Assembly (NCBI GenBank): GCA_016787785.1
Contig: JAEUTO010000010.1
Coordinates: forward strand, 372,001 to 436,000
Origin: Bacteroidia bacterium
GTDB lineage: Bacteria; Bacteroidota; Bacteroidia; B-17B0; Aurantibacillaceae
Direction of reading: 5' to 3'
Length of the DNA stretch: 64,000 nt
A program made the translations under genes and the position numbers. Shown here one piece after another: positions 33,709 through 42,036 of this stretch. Under the pieces are notes generated by a model that saw nothing but the letters and a program-made list of their open reading frames with translations, made no database searches and was not told the DNA's origin. Each line of letters opens with the position of its first letter. The first letter of the stretch is position 1.

Positions 33709-34440
33709 TTATTTCTTAAATAGTATAATTAAATTGTCAGATGTTTTTTGGTCAAATGGCTCTAATTTATAATTGCCAAATATACCTTCAAATTTTAAGC
33801 CTGCCGCATTGGCAAACGCTTCAAAATCCTCTTTTTTTAACAGCGAAACCGATTCTTCAAAATAGTAGTCTTTGGTATTATCGCTAAACTCAATACGTTT
33901 AACGATGGATTTATCAATTATCTTTTTTTCTATCTTAAATATGATGTCGCCGCGTTGCTCGGTATAATTGGGTTTAAAAGAATCTATTATTTTTTGAGAG
34001 TTAAAAAAATCTAACACAAAAACACCATTTGGTTTTAAGGCTTTGGCTACATTTTTAAACACCAAAAAATTATCATTAAAATTTTCGAAGTAGCCAAAAC
34101 TTGTAAATAAATTAAATACGGCGTCAAAATAATTTATCCTAAAGGGATCACGCATATCGTGCACATAAAAATCAAGTGTAGCGTTACTAAATTTACTGGC
34201 TTCTTTGATGCTATTACGCGAAAGATCTGTGCCAACTACATTCAAACCTTTTTTATTTAAAGCAATAGAGTGTCTTCCTCTGCCACAGGCAAGATCCCAT
34301 ACTTTTGCATCGGGCGCTAAATGTAAATGTGAGCAAAGATTGTCAATAAAAAATCCTGCTTCGTTCTCATTACGGTTATTATACAATAAATGGTAATAAG
34401 GCGAATTGAACCAATCTTTAAACCATTCAGCAGTATTCAT
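33709..34440 (-). CDS. Class I SAM-dependent methyltransferase
   Basis: 243 residues, soluble. The SAM-binding motif I 'VWDLACGRGRHSIAL' is at about 47-61, motif II acidic residue in 'VVGTDLS' near 73, and 'YFDAVFNLFTSFGYF' near 108-122 as the post-II region. The family is the small 'methyltransferase domain 25' type; the substrate cannot be read from the sequence. An N-terminal 'WFNSPYYHLLYNNRNENEA' segment is a recurrent feature of this subgroup in Bacteroidota. It heads the likely operon methyltransferase-ZIP-priA. Confidence 0.85.
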   Translation of the reverse strand: MNTAEWFKDWFNSPYYHLLYNNRNENEAGFFIDNLCSHLHLAPDAKVWDLACGRGRHSIALNKKGLNVVGTDLSRNSIKEASKFSNATLDFYVHDMRDPFRINYFDAVFNLFTSFGYFENFNDNFLVFKNVAKALKPNGVFVLDFFNSQKIIDSFKPNYTEQRGDIIFKIEKKIIDKSIVKRIEFSDNTKDYYFEESVSLLKKEDFEAFANAAGLKFEGIFGNYKLEPFDQKTSDNLIILFKK

Positions 34441-34456
34441 AGTGTAAAGTTACTAA

Positions 34457-34493
34457 AAATAAAAACCACCAATAATGTTGGTGGTTTTTATTT
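34457..34493. terminator. Terminator between the PorE-like gene and the methyltransferase operon
   Basis: A 12-bp stem, AAAAACCACCAA (34461-34472) / TTGGTGGTTTTT (34478-34489), extends by four more A-T pairs, with loop TAATG. It stops transcription arriving from the PorE-like gene on the minus strand, so the methyltransferase must have its own promoter. Confidence 0.85.
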
Positions 34494-34512
34494 ATGATTA
34501 TTTTAGTTTGAT

Positions 34513-37131
34513 CTAGCTTGCTTTGGCCTTCACGTATTGAAACTTCTCGTATTTCTTACGTCCTAAGTTAAAGTCGCCGCGGTATTTTGGTCCACCCACT
34601 TTTGCTTTACGGGTAAATTTCACTTTAGAAACATCGCCGCCTTTTGCTGCAACCGCATCTTTAATGCTTGTAGAAAGTTTTTTAGCACGTGCAGATGCCA
34701 GACGCTTGTTACCACCTCTGCAAGGTACACGCGATGCGCTAGAGGTAATACGAACCGTTACTACTTTTTGCTTACTTAATTCTACTATCTTATCAATAAA
34801 GTTGGTCCAAACAGCATCAGCATCATTAATTTGTTTTTTGTTATAGGTGAAGAAAAACTCGTATTCGCTCGGAGGCAGATCTGAAGTGGCATTTGTATTT
34901 GTACTATTGTTATTGCCTGCAACTGCGCTCGCCAGGTTAATTAAAATAGTTTTATTAAATGGCTTTTTAGATTTTGCGCCCGGCGTTGTAATTGTTATTT
35001 CTTCAGATGTTGAAGCCTCGCTGATGGCTATTACTTTATACTTTGATTCAGCAATTAGCGGTATTTTCGCAACACCTTTTTCATCTGTGGTAACATTAGT
35101 CTTATCACCATTCGCATCTGTTAACGTAACCGCCGCATTAGCAATTGGTTTCTTGTTCTTAGAATTTTTTACTACAAGATCCATAGTTACTTCTTTTGCA
35201 GCAACTGTTTCTACTTTACCACCATCTATGTAAAGTACCTGGTTAACTACTTTACCTGATTTAATGCCAACCGTACTAATATCGGCAACCGCAGATTTTT
35301 TACCATTTACTTCAGCAAATAGTGTATATTTTTGTTCAGGTTTTAAGATAATACCATCAAATTTGCCTTGCGCATTAGCTTCAATGATCTTAGGATCACT
35401 TCCTTTTTCCTGCAATGTTAATTTGGCACCTGCAACAGGAGTTTTGCTTTTTGGATTGTCCAGCACAAGTGGCATTAAAGTAATTCCTTTTTTCTTGGCA
35501 GAGATCTTGCCTAATAATTTTACAGGCTCTAAATTAACTTCTCTGGCAATTTCCTGGTAAGTAAGGTCGCCGGTAACAAATACATCTTCATTATAAAATT
35601 CCTCTCCTGCGGGTGCCTGGTAAGAGAAATTGTATTCTTTACCCGGAGGCAAAATGGTTGAAAAAGTTCCGTTAATTAATTTTGGTCTGTAAGAGCCAAC
35701 AATTTCGCCTGTTTGTTTATCTTTTACAATAATGATAATGTCATCCGGTAATTTTTCACCTTCTGCTGGAACGATCTGTCCCTTAAATAAAGCAAGTGGT
35801 TTTTCTTTTGCACCTGGAATAGAAACCATGTAAATATCTTTCTCGCCGTAACCACCATCTTTTCCTGATGATAAATAACTCCTTTTTCCATCTGGCGATG
35901 TTACAAAGAACACATCATCATCTGTTGTATTAATTGGGAAACCAAGATTAGTTACTTCCGAGAATTTATTCTCGCCATTTAAACTTGCAAAGAAGATATC
36001 ATAACCACCCATTGTTTTGTGCCCGTTGGATGAAAAGAAGAAAGTAACGCCATCAGGATGAATAAAAGCACCGTCTTCATCATACTCTGTATTAATTGTT
36101 GGGCCCATGTTTAAAGCCTTGCTCCAAATGCCGTTCGGTAGCCTGATACAACGGTAAATGTCTTTTCCTCCCATACCACCGGGCCTGTCTGATACAAAGA
36201 ACAATACATTTCCATCTGCGCTTAAGCAAGCGTGCGATTCCTGATATTTACTATTTACATCCGACCCAAATTCTTTTAGAGTGGTCCAGTCTTTACCATC
36301 AAAAGTACTGTAGTAAATATTGCCGGCCATTCCTTCGCCACCATCTTTGTATATGATTAGCGTTTGACCATCAGGACTGAGGTTAATAACCGCCTCCATC
36401 GCACTGGTATTAATATTTGGGGAAATTGATACAGGGCTGGTCCATTTTCCGTTATCATCTTTGTAACAAACAACCACATCTTCATTGTACAAGCCATTAA
36501 CCTCTTTAAAGCCACCGGTTGTGTTTGGGCGACGCGTGGTAAAGATCAAGGTACGCTCATCTGCACTTAAAACCGGGCTGTAATCTGGATACTGACTGTT
36601 TACGCTGTCTCCTAAGTTGGTGATCTGAACATTCATGGGAATTGCAACTAATTCTTTGGCGTAAACCGCAGTTTCTTTATGCCTTACAACTAATTTCATC
36701 CATTCTTTATCTTTTGCACTAACAAATTTTTTAAACTCATCGTATTGCGCAATTGCTTCGTCAAATTTGTAATTGATATGTAACGCTTCGCCATAAAATA
36801 AATGAGCTAAGGGAGCCGAGGCTTTTTCACTGGCATCATCTGTTCTATAAGTACGAGAAACATTTGTAACTGCTTTAGCTAAAAAATACTCTGCTTTTGG
36901 TTTTTGTAAGGCAGAATGCAGGTAGCAAATGCCTAACATGTAGTTTACATTAGCATTTGTAGAATCTATGGCATAGGCCGCTTCAAAGTTTTCCTGGGCA
37001 AGGCTATAGTTATCTTCCAAAAGGAGATAAGAACCTTCCTGAAAATATTCTTTGTAGGATCCGCCTGTTTTTGTTTGTGAATTAACAAATAAGGCTAAAC
37101 TAATAAAAGCTAGAGTAAATAGTTTTCTCAT
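34513..37131 (-). CDS. PorE-like TPR / PD40 propeller / CRD / OmpA-like outer-membrane protein
   Basis: 872 residues. A signal peptide (1-19) is followed by TPR-type helices (~25-150) and PD40 (WD40-like) repeats (~160-430, 'YPDYSPVLSADERTLIFTTRR', 'DGAFIHPDGVTFFFSSNGH'). Two carboxypeptidase-regulatory-like domains (~455-530 and ~560-740) and a C-terminal OmpA-like region (~765-872) complete it. This order matches PorE (PG1058 of Porphyromonas gingivalis), which ties the T9SS to peptidoglycan, and the window holds many T9SS substrates. The OmpA part keeps 'N-x-x-L-x-S-A-R-A' (from Asn808), but the expected 'G-H-T-D' aspartate region reads 'SSASRVPC', so peptidoglycan binding may be altered. 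Similar architectures outside PorE exist, so the name is tentative. Confidence 0.75.
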   Translation of the reverse strand: MRKLFTLAFISLALFVNSQTKTGGSYKEYFQEGSYLLLEDNYSLAQENFEAAYAIDSTNANVNYMLGICYLHSALQKPKAEYFLAKAVTNVSRTYRTDDASEKASAPLAHLFYGEALHINYKFDEAIAQYDEFKKFVSAKDKEWMKLVVRHKETAVYAKELVAIPMNVQITNLGDSVNSQYPDYSPVLSADERTLIFTTRRPNTTGGFKEVNGLYNEDVVVCYKDDNGKWTSPVSISPNINTSAMEAVINLSPDGQTLIIYKDGGEGMAGNIYYSTFDGKDWTTLKEFGSDVNSKYQESHACLSADGNVLFFVSDRPGGMGGKDIYRCIRLPNGIWSKALNMGPTINTEYDEDGAFIHPDGVTFFFSSNGHKTMGGYDIFFASLNGENKFSEVTNLGFPINTTDDDVFFVTSPDGKRSYLSSGKDGGYGEKDIYMVSIPGAKEKPLALFKGQIVPAEGEKLPDDIIIIVKDKQTGEIVGSYRPKLINGTFSTILPPGKEYNFSYQAPAGEEFYNEDVFVTGDLTYQEIAREVNLEPVKLLGKISAKKKGITLMPLVLDNPKSKTPVAGAKLTLQEKGSDPKIIEANAQGKFDGIILKPEQKYTLFAEVNGKKSAVADISTVGIKSGKVVNQVLYIDGGKVETVAAKEVTMDLVVKNSKNKKPIANAAVTLTDANGDKTNVTTDEKGVAKIPLIAESKYKVIAISEASTSEEITITTPGAKSKKPFNKTILINLASAVAGNNNSTNTNATSDLPPSEYEFFFTYNKKQINDADAVWTNFIDKIVELSKQKVVTVRITSSASRVPCRGGNKRLASARAKKLSTSIKDAVAAKGGDVSKVKFTRKAKVGGPKYRGDFNLGRKKYEKFQYVKAKAS

Positions 37132-37150
37132 GTTTAATTTTAATAAGAAA

Positions 37151-37158
37151 CAAAGATA
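37151..37158 (-). promoter_or_regulatory. Candidate -7 box for the PorE-like gene
   Basis: On the minus strand this reads TATCTTTG, a full match to TAnnTTTG, 20 bases before the ATG at 37131. A TTTG at the expected -33 distance is not clear; the nearest is 25 bases further upstream. Confidence 0.45.
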
Positions 37159-37287
37159 TAACTATAATTTATACAGACTTGTCCAAAACATTAAATGAAA
37201 CACGACTTTTAAACGCTTAAAGGTTAATAAGCCTCGAAAATCGTTTTAGTTGATGATTTCTTTTTCGATCCTTAAGACTTAAATTTT

Positions 37288-37295
37288 TATATTTG
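37288..37295 (+). promoter_or_regulatory. Candidate -7 box for prfC
   Basis: TATATTTG matches TAnnTTTG exactly, 18 bases before the prfC ATG. No good -33 element is visible, so this is a partial promoter call. Confidence 0.45.
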
Positions 37296-37313
37296 CGCCC
37301 TCATTAAATACAA

Positions 37314-38894
37314 ATGACCTTTACAGAGGAAATAAACAGACGCCGCACTTTTGCCATCATAGCACATCCCGATGCTGGTAAAACAACCTTAACAGAAAAA
37401 TTGTTGTTGTTTGGAGGTGCCATACAAACCGCAGGGGCTGTAAAGTCTAATAAGATCAAAAAATCTACAACTTCCGATTTTATGGAAATTGAGAAGCAAC
37501 GTGGTATTTCGGTGTCTACCTCGGTTATGGCTTTTGATTACAAAAATTATAAAGTAAATATTTTAGATACACCCGGACACGAAGATTTTGCTGAAGATAC
37601 TTACCGAACACTTAGCGCAGTTGATAGTGTTATAATGGTTATTGATTGTGTGAAAGGCGTTGAGCCCCAAACCCGCAAACTCCTAGAGGTTTGCCGTATG
37701 CGTAACACCCCGGTAATAGTTTTTATAAATAAGATGGATCGCGAAGGACAAAACCCTTTTGATCTTTTGGATGAAATTGAAAAAGAACTGAAAATAAAAG
37801 TGCGTCCGTTAACCTGGCCAATTGGTATTGGTAAATCGTTTAAAGGCGTTTATAATTTAACAGAAAGATCATTAAATCTATTTACGGGAGACAGTAAAAC
37901 AACTGTTGAAGAACGATTAAAAATAAAAGACATTAACGATAAAGAAATTGATAAGCGTGTAGGTGTTGATTTTGCTGAGCAATTAAGAGCTGACGTAGAT
38001 CTGATAGACGGTGTGTATGACACACTGGATACCCAAAAATATTTGGATGGGATATTAAGCCCCGTATTTTTTGGAAGTGCTGTAAATAATTTTGGTATTA
38101 ACGAATTGCTGGATTGTTTTGTAGAGATAGCGCCAGGACCAAAAGAGCGCGAGACAGATACCGGTACTGTAAAACCCGATGATAAAAAATTCTCAGGGTT
38201 TGTTTTTAAAATACACGCTAATCTGGATCCAAAACACAGAGATAGAATTGCTTTTTTACGGATCTGTTCAGGAACTTTTGAACGGAATAAATATTACCAT
38301 CACGTGCGCGACAATAAAGAGCTGCGTTTTAGCAATCCAACTGCTTTTATGGCGCAGCAAAAATCGGTTATTGATGAGGCCTTTCCCGGCGATGTAGTGG
38401 GTTTGTATGATGCCGGTAATTTTAAAATTGGCGATACATTAACCGAAGGCGCTAACTTTCAGTTTAAAGGCATACCAAGCTTCTCGCCCGAATTATTTAG
38501 ATACGTTACCAATACAGATCCTATGAAGACCAAACAATTGCAAAAAGGTTTGGAACAATTAACGGACGAAGGTGTTGCACAGTTATTTACGCGTAAAATA
38601 GACGGTAGAAAAGTAATAGGTACAGTTGGCGCTTTACAGTTTGAGGTGATACAACATAGGTTAAAGGCCGAGTACAACGCCAGCGCCAGTTTTGATCAAA
38701 TCAATTTATACAAAGCCTTATGGATAAGTGCTGATGATAAAAAGAAACTGGAAGCTTTTATGCAGGACAGAAATGCACATATTGCTTTGGATAAAGAGGG
38801 TAGACCTGTTTTTTTAGCAGAAAGTGCCTGGTTATTACAAATGGCACAGGAGAAATTTCCGGACATTAAATTCCATTTAAAGAGCGAGTTTTAG
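37314..38894 (+). CDS. prfC: Peptide chain release factor 3
   Basis: 526 residues, the usual length for RF3. This GTPase removes RF1/RF2 from the ribosome after termination. P-loop 'AHPDAGKT' (17-24), G3 'DTPGHEDF' (86-93), G4 'NKMD' (140-143), and the switch region '...[14 protein letters not shown]'. Domain II covers ~290-385, and the RF3-specific C-terminal domain ~390-526 ('[18 protein letters not shown]'). It is intact and transcribed alone, facing the glycosyltransferase gene across an inverted repeat. Confidence 0.97.
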   Translation: MTFTEEINRRRTFAIIAHPDAGKTTLTEKLLLFGGAIQTAGAVKSNKIKKSTTSDFMEIEKQRGISVSTSVMAFDYKNYKVNILDTPGHEDFAEDTYRTLSAVDSVIMVIDCVKGVEPQTRKLLEVCRMRNTPVIVFINKMDREGQNPFDLLDEIEKELKIKVRPLTWPIGIGKSFKGVYNLTERSLNLFTGDSKTTVEERLKIKDINDKEIDKRVGVDFAEQLRADVDLIDGVYDTLDTQKYLDGILSPVFFGSAVNNFGINELLDCFVEIAPGPKERETDTGTVKPDDKKFSGFVFKIHANLDPKHRDRIAFLRICSGTFERNKYYHHVRDNKELRFSNPTAFMAQQKSVIDEAFPGDVVGLYDAGNFKIGDTLTEGANFQFKGIPSFSPELFRYVTNTDPMKTKQLQKGLEQLTDEGVAQLFTRKIDGRKVIGTVGALQFEVIQHRLKAEYNASASFDQINLYKALWISADDKKKLEAFMQDRNAHIALDKEGRPVFLAESAWLLQMAQEKFPDIKFHLKSEF

Positions 38895-38900
38895 AATTAC

Positions 38901-38966
38901 TTAACCACAAAGCACACTAAGTAGCGCTAAGTTCACTAAGAATTTCATCGTGCTCTTTGTGGTTAA
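38901..38966. repeat. Inverted repeat between convergent prfC and glycosyltransferase genes
   Basis: TTAACCACAAAGCAC (38901-38915) pairs with GTGCTCTTTGTGGTTAA (38950-38966), apart from two extra bases. The interior contains CACTAAG twice. The stop codon of the minus-strand glycosyltransferase (38963-38965) is inside the right arm. 'ACCACAAAG' repeats of this sort are common between genes in AT-rich bacteria. It may act as a bidirectional terminator. Confidence 0.6.
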
Positions 38967-40141
38967 ACCTTTAATAGTTTTCTATAAAGCTCATCCATTT
39001 CCCGGCACAAGCGCGAATAACTAAATTCATTAATTACTTCTTCGCTTGCTGTATGAGCATTCTTAGAAATTTCAGAAAAATTTGTAACAGCCTCTAATAA
39101 ATTCTTTTTATAGGTTTCTCTATCATCTGCTTCTGAAAGCAACCCGCATTTTGGATTTAAGATATCTTTAACACCGCCAACATTTGTGGTAACAATAAAT
39201 TTTCCTGCAGCCTGCGCCTCAATTAAACTAACAGGTGTACCTTCGTTTTTGGATGTTAAACAAACAATATCAAGTCCCGCCAAAGCAATGTCAATTTCCT
39301 TTATCCAGCTTGTAAATGTAATTTGCTGACGGTACTCTGCCTTCTCAGACCAGGTTAGACCTTTACTTTCCGTATATTTTATAAGTTCTTCTTTTGTTTC
39401 ACCGTCGCCGATAATAAAAGCATTTATTTTTTTATCTGAATTTTTTGCAACGTGGGCAATAGCATCAATAAATAAAAAATGATTCTTTATTGGCGCAAGC
39501 CTGCCAATTATGCCAATAGTAAGTTCTTCAGGTAGTACATAAAAGTTTTTTCTAAAAAGTTCACGTTTTGCTGTTTTGTCTGCTGCAAATCTTTTAAGAT
39601 CAAAACCAAGTTTTATTACATGTGTTTTTTCAGGAGCGCAAACGTTATAGTCTTTTGTTAACTCTGTTTTTTGTATTCCACTTATAGCAACAATGGCACT
39701 GCTTCTTTTAGAGAGGTAACGCTCAATAGTTTTAAAAATAAATGTTTTAAACGAAGAAAAATAGCCTTTAAAAACATGTCCATGAAAGGTGTGAACAACA
39801 ACCGGCACGTTACAGCTAAAAGCCGCCAAACGCCCTATTGCTCCGGCTTTACTGGCATGTGTATGCACAATATCAGGTTTAAACTCTTTAATTATTTGTT
39901 TTATTTTTTTGTACGCATAGTAATCACTTAGTGGATTGATGCTGCGTTTAAGTTCATGAACAATAATTGGTTTTAAACCTAAGGATTCCGGAATATATAA
40001 TGAACTTTCTTCGCCTTCCTCTTCCGGACCGCCAATTAAAAGCGTTTCATACTGCTGCGGTAAATATTTGCTCAAGTAAGAAACGTTGTAAGTTATTCCA
40101 CCCAAATTAAAACGGTTTATGATACGCAGTACTTTAGGCAT
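38963..40141 (-). CDS. Family 4 glycosyltransferase
   Basis: 392 residues, GT-B fold. The N-terminal half has 'INRFNLGGITYNVSYLSKYL' (donor/acceptor loop) and 'DIVHTHASKAGAIGRLAA'. The C-terminal GT4 signature is 'IGIIGRLAPIKNHFLFIDAI', then 'AFIIGDGETKEELIKY', and the E-x7-E region 'LTSKNEGTPVSLIEAQAAGKFIVTTNVGG'. It probably adds a sugar to a cell-surface polysaccharide or lipid; the sugar cannot be predicted. It overlaps the asparagine synthase gene by eight bases on the same strand, so both probably serve one polysaccharide pathway. Confidence 0.9.
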   Translation of the reverse strand: MPKVLRIINRFNLGGITYNVSYLSKYLPQQYETLLIGGPEEEGEESSLYIPESLGLKPIIVHELKRSINPLSDYYAYKKIKQIIKEFKPDIVHTHASKAGAIGRLAAFSCNVPVVVHTFHGHVFKGYFSSFKTFIFKTIERYLSKRSSAIVAISGIQKTELTKDYNVCAPEKTHVIKLGFDLKRFAADKTAKRELFRKNFYVLPEELTIGIIGRLAPIKNHFLFIDAIAHVAKNSDKKINAFIIGDGETKEELIKYTESKGLTWSEKAEYRQQITFTSWIKEIDIALAGLDIVCLTSKNEGTPVSLIEAQAAGKFIVTTNVGGVKDILNPKCGLLSEADDRETYKKNLLEAVTNFSEISKNAHTASEEVINEFSYSRLCREMDELYRKLLKV

Positions 40142-41978
40142 TGGGTTTTATATAATCTTTAAAATTGGTTAACCAGCTCTCAAACACAATAACGGCCCAT
40201 AGTTTAGCGGCGCTATCGCCCGGATTTTTAGAATGTAATTGTACTTTAAGATCTTGGATGTAATTGAAATTTAAGATGCCTTCTGCTTCAATTTTTTCTT
40301 TGTTAAGTAATTCACTTTCAAATTCAGATGAGAATTTCCCGCTTAGCCATTTGTGTAAAGGCAATTCAAAACCTTTTTTACTTCTTTTAAAAATTTCTTC
40401 AGGTAATAAATTACCGAAACTTTTTTTAAGTATTATTTTTTGTGCGTTTTTCGTAATTTTTTCTCCGCTGTTTAAATTCAACGCAAACTCAACAATGCGG
40501 TAATCCAAAAAAGGGTTCCTGATCTCAATGCCATGCTGCATGCTATATCTGTCGGCTTTTACAAGCATATCATCCGTTAATACAGTTTGCAGGTCAAACG
40601 CATCTTCAAGATCAAAATTAGAGTAGGTAGCGTTTGTTTTAAATAACGAATCGAAATATTTTGGGTTTGGTTTTTGCTTTAATAAGCCATCAATTTCTTT
40701 TTGGGTTGAAATAGAAGCCAGGAACTGTTGTTTTGCAATTGGATCTAATTTTACAAGGGCATTAAATTTTTTTAATTGACGCGTCTTGTTTGCTATAGTG
40801 CCTTGTCTTGAACTTTTATTAAAAGCTAAAAAAGGCGCACTTGAGCCTGCAATTAATTTATTTAAACTGCTGTTACTCATTAATAAAGCCTTATGCTTAG
40901 TATACCCTTTAAATAGTTCATCGGCGCCATCGCCACTTAGAGCAACCTTTACATGGTTTTTTGTTAATTTAGAAAGCATGTAAAAATTAAAGGCCGAAGA
41001 ATCGGCAAAGGGCTCATCAACACAGTTTAAAAATGCGTGAATGTTATTTAAAAAATCGTTCTCACATAATTTAAATGTGTGATGATCAGAGTTAATATGT
41101 TTTGCAACAAGCTCAGCATAATTGGTTTCATCAAAATAATTTTCTTCCGTAAAACCAATGCTAAAGGTGTGTAGATCTGCTTTATTTTTTTTAGCAAGTG
41201 CCGAAATAATAGACGAATCTATGCCGCCGCTTAAGAATGTTCCTACCGGCACATCTGCGTGCAATCTAAGTTTCACGGCATCTTCTAATAATTCACTTAA
41301 GTTATTTCCGGTTTTTTTTGGCGCGGTGTACCAGTTTTTTATTACAACTGTGTTGTTTTTAACCCTAATAAATTGTCCGGGCAATAACCGATAAATATTT
41401 TTAAAAATGGTCTCGTTTCCTGCGCAAAAATTTAACCTGAAATAGGTGTTTAGTTGGTCTGAATTTAATTCCTGTTTGCCGGCTAATTCCATCAGGGGCT
41501 TTAATTCCGATGAAAAAGCAAATTTATCTTCATCCTTATAAAAATAAAGCGGTTTTATCCCTAACCTATCTCTTGCTACCAATAGATCGTTGTTCTCTGC
41601 ATCAAAAAAAGCGAAGGCAAAAAAGCCATTTAATTTGTTTAAACAATTCTCTTTTTCTGTTTTAACAAGGTTAAATAATACTTCAACGTCTCCGGTTGTT
41701 TTTATATTATTTTGTGTTTTTTGAAACTCTTTATAATTAAATATTTCGCCATTAAATATCAGGCAATTTTTATTTTCGCTGTCCAAAAAAGGCTGATCAC
41801 TGGCGCTACTAGTGTCTAAAATTTGCAGTCGCGTATGAAACAGTGTGCAGTTTAAAAAAGTTTTAAATGCTTGGTTATCGGGGCCGCGATGTTTTAACAA
41901 ATCTAATATTTTTTGATTGTTAATAAACTTTTTCGACGTTTTATTGTCGAAATATAATATACCCGCTATACCGCACAT
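40134..41978 (-). CDS. asnB: Asparagine synthase (glutamine-hydrolysing)
   Basis: 614 residues. The class II glutamine amidotransferase domain begins with catalytic Cys2 (MCGIAGILYF) after Met removal and includes 'RGPDNQAF' and 'LIFNGEIFNYKE'. The synthetase domain has the ATP pyrophosphatase motif 'LSGGIDSS' at 249-256 and 'ALSGDGADELFKGY'. The family makes asparagine from aspartate, but many copies next to glycosyltransferases amidate surface-polysaccharide precursors. The eight-base overlap with a GT4 gene supports the second role, though the enzyme itself could do the first. A near-consensus -7 box (TATATTTA on the minus strand) lies just upstream. Confidence 0.92.
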   Translation of the reverse strand: MCGIAGILYFDNKTSKKFINNQKILDLLKHRGPDNQAFKTFLNCTLFHTRLQILDTSSASDQPFLDSENKNCLIFNGEIFNYKEFQKTQNNIKTTGDVEVLFNLVKTEKENCLNKLNGFFAFAFFDAENNDLLVARDRLGIKPLYFYKDEDKFAFSSELKPLMELAGKQELNSDQLNTYFRLNFCAGNETIFKNIYRLLPGQFIRVKNNTVVIKNWYTAPKKTGNNLSELLEDAVKLRLHADVPVGTFLSGGIDSSIISALAKKNKADLHTFSIGFTEENYFDETNYAELVAKHINSDHHTFKLCENDFLNNIHAFLNCVDEPFADSSAFNFYMLSKLTKNHVKVALSGDGADELFKGYTKHKALLMSNSSLNKLIAGSSAPFLAFNKSSRQGTIANKTRQLKKFNALVKLDPIAKQQFLASISTQKEIDGLLKQKPNPKYFDSLFKTNATYSNFDLEDAFDLQTVLTDDMLVKADRYSMQHGIEIRNPFLDYRIVEFALNLNSGEKITKNAQKIILKKSFGNLLPEEIFKRSKKGFELPLHKWLSGKFSSEFESELLNKEKIEAEGILNFNYIQDLKVQLHSKNPGDSAAKLWAVIVFESWLTNFKDYIKPNA

Positions 41979-42036
41979 TTTGTTTGTAAATATACTTGTT
42001 GAAATGTATAAATTATAATTATATTAGTTGTTTATT

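Noticed and set aside
34847-35233. 128-codon plus-strand frame with hydrophobic stretches
   Set aside because: It is antisense to the PorE-like gene, whose domains are continuous over the region; hydrophobicity arises from the complement of Lys/Glu-rich codons.
38722-38735. GGATAAGTGC, reverse complement of most of the LytTR-type repeat
   Set aside because: It is inside the prfC coding region, single, and dictated by codons for W-I-S-A.
38963-41978. Glycosyltransferase plus asparagine synthase as part of a larger polysaccharide or natural-product cluster
   Set aside because: Only two genes; the neighbours are prfC and the Sia-like sensor, with no polymerase, flippase or further transferases.
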